Notes under the pieces: generated by a model
The model's input: the letters and a program-made list of their open reading frames with translations, nothing else
Database searches by the model: none
Told to the model about the DNA's origin: nothing
Assembly: GCA_033782935.1 (NCBI GenBank)
Contig: JAWQEG010001220.1
Coordinates: forward strand, 3,348,001-3,412,000
DNA length: 64,000 nt
Source: Petrolisthes cinctipes
Taxonomy: Eukaryota; Arthropoda; Malacostraca; Decapoda; Porcellanidae
Direction of reading: 5' to 3'
Position numbers and translations under genes: made by a program
Shown here: positions 52,101-63,532 of the stretch, one piece after another
How the letters are laid out: each line of letters opens with the position of its first letter
Numbering within the stretch: position 1 is the stretch's first letter

Positions 52101-55100
52101 TGTACCCGTTTATATCTCAAATTCAGGCTCAAAACACCCGAAAATTCAATATTTTGGGGTCTCAGAAGCAATCTGTACATGCCTACACAGTGCTAGAATA
52201 TTTTCAAAATATAGGCTAAAAACATGCTGAAAATCGATATTTTAGGTGCCAAAAAGTCGATATCTCAAATTCAGTCCCAAAACACCCGAAAATTCGATAT
52301 TTAGGGGTCCCAGAAGCGATCTGTACATGCCTACTCCGTGTTAGAGTATTTTCAAAATACATGCTCAAAACATACTGAAAATCGATCTTTTAGGTGCCCA
52401 AAAGTCGATATGTGCATGCATCTTCAGTACCCGTTTATATCTCAAATTCAGGCTCAAAACACCTGAAAATTCAATATTTTGGGGTCCCAGAAGCAATCTG
52501 TACATGCCTACTCAGTGTTAGAGTATTTTCAAAATACAGGCCCAAAACATGCTGAAAATCGATATTTTAGATGCCCAAAGTCAATATGTGCATGTATCTT
52601 CTGTACCCGTTTATATCTCAAATTCAGGCTCAAAACACCCGAAAATTCAATATTTTGGGGTCCCAGAAGCAATCTGTACATGCCTACACAGTGCTAGAAT
52701 ATTTTCAAAATATAGGCTAAAAACATTCTAAAAATCGACATTTTAGGTGCCAAAAAATCGATATCTCAAATTCAGTCCCAAAACACCCGAAAATTCGATA
52801 TTTAGAGGTCCCAGAAGGTATCTGTACATGCCTACTCCGTGTTAGAGTATTTTCAAAATTCAGGCCCAAAACATGCTGAAAATCGATATTTATGGTGCCC
52901 AAAGTCAATATGTGCATGTATCTTCTGTACCCGTTTATATCTCAAATTCAGGCTCAAAACACCCGAAAATTCAATATTTTGGGGTCCCAGAAGCAATCTG
53001 TACATGCCTACTCAGTGTTAGAGTATTTTCAAAATACAGGCCCAAAACATGCTGAAAATCGATATTTTAGATGCCCAAAGTCAATATGTGCATGTATCTT
53101 CTGTTCCCATTTATATCTCAAATTCAGGCTCAAAACACCCGAAAATTCAATATTTTGGGGTCCCAGAAGCAATCTGTACACAGTGCTAGAATATTTTCAA
53201 AATATAGGCTAAAAACATGCTAAAAATCGACATTTTAGGCGCCAAAAAATCGATATCTCAAATTCAGTCCCAAAACACCCGAAAATTCGATATTTAGAGG
53301 TCCCAGAAGGTATCTGTACATGCCTACTCCGTGTTAGAGTATTTTCAAAATACAGGCCAAAAACATACTGAAAATCGATCTTTTAGGTGCCCAAAAGTCG
53401 ATATGTGCATGCATCTTCTGTACCCGTTTATATCTCAAATTCTGGCCCTAAACACCCGAAAATTCGATATTTTGGGGTCCCAGAAGCGATCTGTACATGC
53501 CTACTCAGTGTTAGAGTATTTTCAAAATTCAGGCCCAAAACATGCTGAAAATCGATATTTTTGGTGCCCAAAGTCAATATGTGCATGTATCTTCTGTACC
53601 CGTTTATATCTCAAATTCAGGCTCAAAACACCCGAAAATTCAATATTTTGGGGTCCCAGAAGCAATCTGTACATGCCTACTCAGTGCTAGAATATTTTCA
53701 AAATATAGGCTAAAAACATGCTAAAAATCGATCTTTTAGGTGCCAAAAAGTCGATATCTCAAATTCAGTCCCAAAACACCCGAAAATTCGATATTTAGGG
53801 GTCCCAGAAGCGATCTGTACATGCCTACTCCGTGTTAGAGTATTTTCAAAATACATGCTCAAAACATACTGAAAATCGATCTTTTAGGTGCACAAAAGTC
53901 GATATGTGCATGCATCTTCAGTACCCGTTTATATCTCAAATTCAGGCTCAAAACACCCGAAAAATCAATATTTTGGGGTCCCAGAAGCAATCTGTACATG
54001 CGTACTCAGTGTTAGAGTATTTTCAAAATACAGGCCCAAAACATGCTGAAAATCGATATTTTAGATGCCCAAAGTCAATATGTGCATGTATCTTCTGTAC
54101 CCGTTTATATCTCAAATTCAGGCTCAAAACACCCGAAAATTCAATATTTTGGGGTCCCAGAAGCAATCTGTACATGCCTACACAGTGCTAGAATATTTTC
54201 AAAATATAGGCTAAAAACATGCTGAAAATCGATATTTTAGGTGCCAAAAAGTCGATATCTCAAATTCAGTCCCAAAACACCCGAAAATTCGATATTTAGG
54301 GGTCCCAGAAGCGATCTGTACATGCCTACTCCGTGTTAGAGTATTTTCAAAATACATGCTCAAAACATACTGAAAATCGATCTTTTAGGTGCCCAAAAGT
54401 CGATATGTGCATGCATCTTCAGTACCCGTTTATATCTCAAATTCAGGCTCAAAACACCCGAAAATTCAATATTTTGGGGTCCCAGAAGCAATCTGTACAT
54501 GCCTACTCAGTGTTAGAGTATTTTCAAAATACAGGCCCAAAACATGCTGAAAATCGATATTTTAGATGCCCAAAGTCAATATGTGCATGTATCTTCTGTA
54601 CCCGTTTATATCTCAAATTCAGGCTCAAAACACCCGAAAATTCAATATTTTGGGGTCCCAGAAGCAATCTGTACAGTGCTAGAATATTTTCAAAATTTAG
54701 GCTAAAAACATGCTAAAAATCGACCTTTTAGGTGCCAAAAAGTCAATATCTCAAATTCAGTCCCAAAACACCCGAAAATTCGATATTTAGGGGTCCCAGA
54801 AGCGATCTGTACATGCCTACTCCGTGTTAGAGTATTTTCAAAATACATGCTCAAAACATACTGAAAATCGATCTTTTAGGTGCACAAAAGTCGATATGTG
54901 CATGCATCTTCAGTACCCGTTTATATCTCAAATTCAGGCTCAAAACACCCGAAAATTCAATATTTTGGGGTCCCAGAAGCAATCTGTACATGCCTACTCA
55001 GTGTTAGAGTATTTTCAAAATACAGGCCCAAAACATGTTGAAAATCGATATTTTAGATGCCCAAAGTCAATATGTGCATGTATCTTCTGTACCCGTTTAT

Positions 55101-58100
55101 ATCTCAACTTCAGGCTCAAAACACCCGAAAATTCAATATTTTGGGGTCCCAGAAGCAATCTGTACATGCCTACACAGTGCTAGAATATTTTCAAAATATA
55201 GGCTAAAAACATGCTGAAAATCGATATTTTAGGTGCCAAAACATCGATATCTCAAATTCTGGCCCTAAACACCCGAAAATTCGATATTTTGGGGTCCCAG
55301 AAGCGATCTGTACATGCCTACTCCGTGTTAGAGTATTTTCAAAATACATGCTCAAAACATACTGAAAATCGATCTTTTAGGTGCACAAAAGTCGATATGT
55401 GCATGCATCTTCAGTACCCGTTTATATCTCAAATTCTGGCTCAAAACACCCGAAAATTCGATATTTTGGGGTCCCAGAAGCGATCTGTACATGCCTACTC
55501 CGTGTTAGAGTATTTTCAAAATTCAGGCCCAAAACATGCTGAAAATCGATATTTTTGGTGCCCAAAGTCAATATGTGCATGTATCTTCTGTACCCGTTTA
55601 TATCTCAAATTCAGGCTCAAAACACCCGAAAATTCAATATTTTGGGGTCCCAGAAGCAATCTGTACATGCCTACTCAGTGCTAGAATATTTTCAAAAAAT
55701 AGGCTAAAAACATGCTAAAAATCGATCTTTTAGCTGCCAAAAAGTCGATATCTCAAATTCAGTCCCAAAACACCCGAAAATTCGATATTTAGGGGTCCCA
55801 GAAGCGATCTGTACATGCCTACTCCGTGTTAGAGTATTTTCAAAATACATGCTCAAAACATACTGAAAATCGATCTTTTAGGTGCAAAAAGTCGATATGT
55901 GCATGCATCTTCAGTACCCGTTTATATCTCAAATTCAGGCTCAAAACACCCGAAAATTCAATATTTTGGGGTCCCAGAAGCAATCTGTACATGCCTACTC
56001 AGTGTTAGAGTATTTTCAAAATACAGGCCCAAAACATGCTGAAAATCGATATTTTAGATGCCCAAAGTCAATATGTGCATGTATCTTCTGTTCCCATTTA
56101 TATCTCAAATTCAGGCTCAAAACACCCGAAAATTCAATATTTTGGGGTCCCAGAAGCAATCTGTACACAGTGCTAGAATATTTTCAAAATATAGGCTAAA
56201 AACATGCTAAAAATCGACATTTTAGGCGCCAAAAAATCGATATCTCAAATTCAGTCCCAAAACACCCGAAAATTCGATATTTAGAGGTCCCAGAAGGTAT
56301 CTGTACATGCCTACTCCGTGTTAGAGTATTTTCAAAATACAGGCCAAAAACATACTGAAAATCGATCTTTTAGGTGCCCAAAAGTCGATATGTGCATGCA
56401 TCTTCTGTACCCGTTTATATCTCAAATTCTGGCCCTAAACACCCGAAAATTCGATATTTTGGGGTCCCAGAAGCGATCTGTACATGCCTACTCCGTGTTA
56501 GAGTATTTTCAAAATTCAGGCCCAAAACATGCTGAAAATCGATATTTATGGTGCCCAAAGTCAATATGTGCATGTATCTTCTGTACCCGTTTATATCTCA
56601 AATTCAGGCTCAAAACACCCGAAAATTCAATATTTTGGGGTCCCAGAAGCAATCTGTACATGCCTACCCAGTGTTAGAGTATTTTCAAAATACAGGCCCA
56701 AAACATGCTGAAAATCGATATTTTAGATGCCCAAAGTCAATATGTGCATGTATCTTCTGTTCCCATTTATATCTCAAATTCAGGCTCAAAACACCCGAAA
56801 ATTCAATATTTTGGGGTCCCAGAAGCAATCTGTACACAGTGCTAGAATATTTTCAAAATATAGGCTAAAAACATGCTAAAAATCGACATTTTAGGCGCCA
56901 AAAAATCGATATCTCAAATTCAGTCACAAAACACCCGAAAATTCGATATTTAGAGGTCCCAGAAGGTATCTGTACATGCCTACTCCGTGTTAGAGTATTT
57001 TCAAAATACAGGCCAAAAACATACTGAAAATCGATCTTTTAGGTGCCCAAAAGTCGATATGTGCATGCATCTTCTGTACCCGTTTATATCTCAAATTCTG
57101 GCCCTAAACACCCGAAAATTCGATATTTTGGGTTCCCAGAAGCGATCTGTACATGCCTACTCAGTGTTAGAGTATTTTCAAAATTCAGGCCCAAAACATG
57201 CTGAAAATCGATATTTTTGGTGCCCAAAGTCAATATGTGCATGTATCTTCTGTACCCGTTTATATCTCAAATTCAGGCTCAAAACACCCGAAAATTCAAT
57301 ATTTTGGGGTCCCAGAAGCAATCTGTACATGCCTACTCAGTGCTAGAATATTTTCAAAATATAGGCTAAAAACATGCTAAAAATCGATCTTTTACGTGCC
57401 AAAAAGTCGATATCTCAAATTCAGTCTCAAAACACCCGAAAATTCGATATTTAGGGGTCCCAGAAGCGATCTGTACATGCCTACTCCGTGTTAGAGTATT
57501 TTCAAAATACATGCTCAAAACATACTGAAAATCGATCTTTTAGGTGCACAAAAGTCGATATGTGCATGCATCTTCAGTACCCGTTTATATCTCAAATTCA
57601 GGCTCAAAACACCCGAAAATTCAATATTTTGGGGTCCCAGAAGCAATCTGTACATGCCTACTCAGTGTTAGAGTATTTTCAAAATACAGGCCCAAAACAT
57701 GCTGAAAATCGATATTTTAGATGCCCAAAGTCAATATGTGCATGTATCTTCTGTACCCGTTTATATCTCAAATTCAGGCTCAAAACACCCGAAAATTCAA
57801 TATTTTGGGGTCTCAGAAGCAATCTGTACATGCCTACACAGTGCTAGAATATTTTCAAAATATAGGGTAAAAACATGCTGAAAATCGATATTTTAGGTGC
57901 CAAAAAGTCGATATCTCAAATTCAGTCCCAAAACACCCGAAAATTCGATATTTAGGGGTCCCAGAAGCGATCTGTACATGCCTACTCCGTGTTAGAGTAT
58001 TTTCAAAATACATGCTCAAAACATACTGAAAATCGATCTTTTAGGTGCCCAAAAGTCGATATGTGCATGCATCTTCAGTACCCGTTTATATCTCAAATTC

Positions 58101-58969
58101 TGGCTCAAAACACCCGAAAATTCAATATTTTGGGGTCCCAGAAGCAATCTGTACATGCCTACTCAGTGTTAGAGTATTTTCAAAATACAGGCCCAAAACA
58201 TGCTGAAAATCGATATTTTAGATGCCCAAAGTCAATATGTGCATGTATCTTCTGTACCCGTTTATATCTCAAATTCAGGCTCAAAACACCCGAAAATTCA
58301 ATATTTTGGGGTCCCAGAAGCAATCTGTACATGCCTACACAGTGCTAGAATATTTTCAAAATATAGGCTAAAAACATTCTAAAAATCGACATTTTAGGTG
58401 CCAAAAAATCGATATCTCAAATTCAGTCCCAAAACACCCGAAAATTCGATATTTAGAGGTCCCAGAAGGTATCTGTACATGCCTACTCCGTGTTAGAGTA
58501 TTTTCAAAATACAGGCCAAAAACATACTGAAAATCGATCTTTTATTTGCCCAAAAGTCGATATGTGCATGCATCTTCTGTACCCGTTTATATCTCAAATT
58601 CTAGCCCTAAACACCCGAAAATTCGATATTTTGGGGTCCCAGAAGCGATCTGTACATGCCTACTCCGTGTTAGAGTATTTTCAAAATTCAGGCCCAAAAC
58701 ATGCTGAAAATCGATATTTTTGGTGCCCAAAGTCAATATGTGCATGTATCTTCTGTACCCGTTTATATCTCAAATTCAGGCTCAAAACACCCGAAAATTC
58801 AATATTTTGGGGTCCCAGAAGCAATCTGTACAGTGCTAGAATATTTTCAAAATTTAGGCTAAAAACATGCTAAAAATCGACCTTTTAGGTGCCAAAAAGT
58901 CAATATCTCAAATTCAGTCCCAAAACACCCGAAAATTCGATATTTAGGGGTCCCAGAAGCGATCTGTAC
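49162..58969 (+). repeat. Nested large duplications (5651, 1995 and 9808 bp offsets)
   Basis: Unit starts are 49162, 50164, 50656, 51325, 51826, 52327, 52828, 53320, 53821, 54322, 54813, 55815, 56307, 56976, 57477, 57978 and 58479. About 49000-52830 matches about 54650-58480 at a constant offset of 5651 bp. Shared private variants include CAAAATTTAGG, TCAACTTCAGG, AAAACATCGATATC, TTGGGTTCCC, TTTTACGTGCC and GGGTCTCAG. The piece filling the gap, about 52830-54600, matches about 50835-52605 at an offset of 1995 bp. The block 48170-49161 matches 57978-58969 at an offset of 9808 bp. Repeated unequal exchange among sister arrays would produce this nested pattern. Confidence 0.85.
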
Positions 58970-59323
58970 ATGCCTACTCCGTGTTAGAGTATTTTCAAAA
59001 TACATGCTCAAAACATACTGAAAATCGATCTTTTAGGTGCACTAAAGTCGATATGTGCATGCATCTTCAGTACCCGTTTATATCTCAAATTCAGGCTCAA
59101 AATACCCGAAAATTCAATATTTAGGGGTCCCAGAAGCGAATCTGTACATGCCTACTCAGTGTTAGAGTATTTTCAAAATACAGGCCCAAAACATGCTGAA
59201 AATCGATATTTTAAGTGCCCAAAGTCAATATGTGCATGTATCTTCTGTACCCGTTTATATCTCAAATTCAGGCTCAAAACACCCGAAAATTCGATATTTT
59301 GGGGTCCCAGAAGCGATCTGTAC
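58970..59323 (+). repeat. Transition monomers between homogeneous and diverged domains
   Basis: The monomer at 58970 is still of the homogeneous kind (CATGCTCAAAACATACTG, GTGCACTAAAG) but is 178 bp, with TTTAGGGGTCCC and an extra A in GAAGCGAATCTG. The next, from 59148, keeps the type 2 sequence CAATATGTGCATGTATC but has TTTTAAGTGCCC and restores CG in TTCGATATTTTGG and GAAGCGATCTG. After this the trimer order does not return. The boundary is a change in similarity within continuous satellite, not an insertion. Confidence 0.75.
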
Positions 59324-60499
59324 ATGCCTACTCAGTGCTAGAATATTTTGAAAATATAGGCCCAAAACATGCTAAAAATCGATATTTTAGGTGCCCAAAG
59401 GCGATATCTCAAATTCAGGCTCAAAACACCCGAAAATTCGATATTTAGGGGTCCCAGAAGCGATCTGTACTTGCTTACTCCGTGTTAGAGTATTTTCAAA
59501 ATACAGGCCCACAACAAGCTGAAAATCGATATTTTAGGTGACCAAAGTCAACATGTGTATGCATCTTCTGCACCCGTTTATATCCCAAATTCAACCTCAA
59601 AACACCCGAAAATTCGATATTTTTGGGTCCCAGCAGCGATCTGTACATGCCTACTCAGTGCTAGAATGTTTTCAAAATATAGGCTCAAAACATGCTAAAA
59701 ATCGATATTTTAAGTGTACAAAGTCGATATGTGCATGCATCTTCTGTACCCGTTTATATCTCAAATTCAGGCTCAAAACACCCGAAAATTCGATATTTTT
59801 GGGTCCCAAAAGCGATCTGTACATGCCTACTCCTAGTTAGAGTATTTTCAAAATACAGGCCCAAAACATGCTGAAAATCGATATTTTAGGTGCCCAAAGT
59901 CAATATGTGCATGGATTTTCTGTACCCGTTTATATCTCAAATTCAGGCTCGAAACACCCGAAAATTCGATATTTTGGGGTCCCAGAAGCGATCTGTACTT
60001 ACTTACTCCGTGTTAGAGTATTTTCAAAATACAGGCCCAAAACAAGTATAAAATCGATATTTTAGGTGACCAAAGTCAACATGTGTATGCATCTTCAGCA
60101 CCCGTTTATATCCCAAATTCAACCTCAAAACACCCGAAAATTCGATATTTTTGGGTCCCAGAAGCGATTTGTACATGCCTATTCAGTGCTAGAATTTTTT
60201 TCAAAAAATAGGCTCAAAACATGCTAAAAATCGATATTTTAGGTGCCCAAAGTCAATATCCCAAATTCAGGCCCAAAACACCCTAAAATTCGATATTTTG
60301 GGGTCCCAGAAGCGAACTGTACATGCCTACTCCGTGTTAGAGTATTTTCAAAATACAGGCAGAAAACATACTGAAAATCGATCTTTTAGGTGCCCAAAAG
60401 TCGATATGTGCATGCATCTTCTGTACCCGTTTATATCTCAAATTCAAGCTCCAAGCACCCGAAAATTCGATATTTTGGGGTCCCAGAAGCGATCTGTAC

Positions 60500-60657
60500 A
60501 TGCCTACTCAGATGCAGGCCCAAAACATGCTAAAAATCGATATTTTAGGTACCCAAATTGAACATGTGTATGCATCTTCTGCACTCGTTTATATCTCAAA
60601 TTCCACCTCAAAACACCTGAAAATTCGATAATTTTGGGTCCCAGAAGCGATCTGTAC
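60500..60657 (+). repeat. 158 bp deletion monomer, copy 1
   Basis: This monomer reads ACTCAGATGCAGGCCC where others have about 18 more bases (the AT dyad segment), so the dyad is lost. Its B half has TTCCACCTCAAAACACC and TTCGATAATTTTGGG. Copies with the same deletion lie at 61187 (687 bp downstream) and 63375-63533, and each is followed by a unit starting ATGTCTAGTCAGTGC. Confidence 0.85.
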
Positions 60658-61186
60658 ATGTCTAGTCAGTGCTAGAATGTTCTCAAAATATAGGCTCAAA
60701 ACATGCTAAAAATCGATATTTTAAGTGTTCAAAGTCGATATGTGCATGCATCTTCTGTACCCGTTTATATCTCAAATTCAGGCTCAAAACACCCGTAAAT
60801 TCGATATTTTTGTTTCCCAGAAGCGATCTGTACATGCCTACTCCTAGTTAGAGTATTTTCAAAATACAGGCCCAAAACATGCTGAAAATCGATATTTTAG
60901 GTGCCCAAAGTCAATATGTGCATGCATCTTCTGTACCCGTTTATATCTCAAATTCAGGCTCAAAACACCCGAAAATTCGGTATTTTTGGGTCCTAGAAGC
61001 GATCTGTACATCCCTACTCCTAGATAGAATGTTTTCAAGATACAGACCCAAAACATGCTCAAAATCGATATTTTAGGTGCCCAAAAGTCGATATGTGCAT
61101 GCATCTTCTGTACCAGTTTATATCTCAAATTCAGGCTCCAAACACCCGAAAATTCGATATTTTGGGGTCCCAGAAGCGATCTGTAC

Positions 61187-61344
61187 ATGCCTACTCAGAT
61201 GCAGGCCCAAAACATGCTAAAAATCGATATTTTAGGTACTCAAATTGAACATGTGTATGCATATTCTGCACTCGTTTATATCTCAAATTCAACCTCAAAA
61301 CACCCGAAAATTCGATAATTTTGGGTCCCAGAAGCGATCTGTAC
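61187..61344 (+). repeat. 158 bp deletion monomer, copy 2
   Basis: It has the same ACTCAGATGCAGGCCC junction as the copy at 60500, with TTTTAGGTACTCAAATTG and GCATATTCTGC as private changes. The 687 bp spacing to copy 1 marks a local four-monomer duplication in the diverged domain. Confidence 0.85.
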
Positions 61345-61389
61345 ATGTCTAGTCAGTGCTAGAATGTTTTCAAAATACAGGCCCAAAAC

Positions 61390-63350
61390 ATGCTGAAAAT
61401 CGATATTTTAAGTGCCCAAAGTCGATATGTGCAGGCATCTTCTGTACCCGTTTATATCTCAAATTCAGGCTCAAAACACCCGAAAATTCGATATTTTGGG
61501 GTCCCAGAAGTGATCTGTACATGCCTACTTAGTGCTAGAATATTTTCAAAATATAGGCCCAAAACATGCTATAAATCGATATTTTAGGTCCCCAAAGTCG
61601 ATATCTCAAATTCAGGCCCAAAACACCAGAAAATTCGATATTTTGGGGTCCCAGAAGTGAACCGTACATGCCTACTCCGTGTTAGAGTATTTTCAAAATA
61701 CAGGCTCAAAACATTCTGAAAATCGATCTTTTAGGTGCCCAAAAGTCGATATGTAAATGCATCTTCTGTACCCGTTTATATCCCAAATTTAACCTCAAAA
61801 CACCCGAAAATTCGATATTTTTGGGTCCCAGAAGCGATCTGTACATGCCTACTCAGTGCTAGAATTTTTTCAGAATATAGGCTCAAAACATGCTAAAAAT
61901 CGATATTTTAAGTGTCCAAAGTCGATATGTGCATGCATCTTCTGTACCCGTTTATATCTCAAATTCAGGCTCAAAATACCCGAAAATTCGATATTTTTGG
62001 GTCCCAGAAGCGATTTGTACATGCCTACTCCTAGTTAGAGTATTTTCAAAATACAGGCCCAAAACACGCTGAAAATCGATATTTTAGGTGCCCAAAGTCA
62101 ATATGTGCATGCATCTTCTGTACCCGTTTATATCTCAACTTCAGGCTCAAAACACCCGAAAATTCGGTATTTTTGGGTCCCAGAAGCGATCTGTACATCC
62201 CTACTCCTAATTAGATTGTTGTCAAGATACAGATCCAAAACATGCTCAAAAATGATATTTTTGGTGCCCAAAAGTTGATATGTGCATGCATCTTCTGTAC
62301 CCGTTTATATCTCAAATTCAGGCTCAAAACACCCGAAAATTCGATATTTTGGGGTCCCAGAAGTGATCTGTACATGCCTACTCAGTGCTAGAATATTTTC
62401 AAAATATAGGCCCAAAACATGCTAAAAATCGATATTTTAGGTGCCCAAAGTCGATACCTCAAATTCAGGCCAAAAACACCCAAAATTTCGATATTTTGGG
62501 GTCCCAGAAGCGATCTGTACATGCCTACTCCGTGGTAGAGTATTTTCAATATACAGGCCCAAAACATACTGAAAATCGATCTTTTAGGTGCCCAAAAAGT
62601 AGATATGTGGATGCATCTTTTGTACCCGTTTATATCTCAAATTCAGGCTCAAAACACCCGAAAATTCGATATTTTGGGGTCCCAGAAGTGATCTGTACTT
62701 GCCTACTCAGTGCTAGAATTTTTTCAAAATATAGGCTCAAAACATGCTAAAAATCGATATTTTAAGTGTCAAAAGTCGATATGTGCATGAATCATCTGTA
62801 CCCGTTTATATCTCAAATTCAGGCTCAAAACACCCGGAAATTCAATATTTTGGGGACCCAGAAGTGATCTGTACATGCCTACTTAGTGCTAGAATATTTT
62901 CAAAATATAGGCCCAAAACATGCTATAAATCGATATTTTAGGTCCCCAAAGTCGATATCTCAAATTCAGGCCCAAAACACCAGAAAATTCGATATTTTGG
63001 GGTCCCAGAAGCGAACCGTACATGCCTACTCCGTGTTAGAGTATTTTCAAAATACAGGCTCAAAACATACTGAAAATCGATCTTTTAGGTGCCCAAAAGT
63101 CGATATGTAAATGCATCTTCTGTACCCGTTTATATCCCAAATTTAACCTCAAAACACCCGAAAATTCGATATTTTTGGGTCCCTGAAGCGATCTGTACAT
63201 GCCTACTCAGTGCTAGAATTTTTTCAGAATATAGGCTCAAAACATGCTAAAAATCGATATTTTAAGTGTCCAAAGTCGATATGTGCATGCATCTTCTGTA
63301 CCCGTTTATATCTCAAATTCAGGCTCCAAACACCCGAAAATTCGATATTT
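61390..63350 (+). repeat. 1354 bp offset duplication in the diverged domain
   Basis: The segment of about 61390-61990 matches about 62744-63344 at an offset of 1354 bp. Shared markers are CATGCTATAAATCG, TTTTAGGTCCCCAAAG, CACCAGAAAATTCG, GAACCGTACATGCC, GATATGTAAATGCATC and TTTTTTCAGAATATAGG. This shows that amplification also operates in the diverged domain, but on segments unlike the trimers of the main domain. Confidence 0.8.
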
Positions 63351-63374
63351 TGGGGTCCCAGAAGCGATCTGTAC

Positions 63375-63532
63375 ATGCCTACTTAGATGCAGGCCCAAAA
63401 CATGCTAAAAATCGATATTTTAGGTACCCAAATTAAACATGTGTATGCATCTTCTGCACTCGTTTATATCTCAAATTCAACCTCAAAACACCCGAAAATT
63501 CGATAATTTTGGGTCCCAGAAGCGATCTGTAC
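63375..63532 (+). repeat. 158 bp deletion monomer, copy 3
   Basis: It has the deletion junction ACTTAGATGCAGGCCC, so it also carries a C-to-T change, and TACCCAAATTAAACATG in the A half. It lies 2188 bp from copy 2 and is again followed by ATGTCTAGTCAGTGC at 63533. The context therefore travelled with the deletion. Confidence 0.85.

Larger units (their letters stand above)
1..59147 (+). repeat. Homogeneous higher-order repeat domain (type 1-2-3 trimers and derivatives)
   Basis: Across this domain monomers fall into three diagnostic types in regular order. Unit spacing between successive type 1 starts is mostly 501, 493, 492 or 491 bp, with 324 and 315 bp dimers and 825 bp (501+324) pentamers. 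Copies of the same type differ by only a few bases per monomer, while different types differ much more. That is the signature of homogenisation at the multimer level rather than monomer by monomer. The right limit near 59147 is where the type 2 signature (CA in place of CG at three sites) and the trimer order stop. The left limit lies outside the window. Confidence 0.93.

Noticed and set aside
60859..61188. Minus-strand open frame of 109 codons, and the recurrent 66-codon minus-strand frames such as 15531-15731
   Set aside because: They are the reverse complement of the same satellite monomers and share no known protein features.
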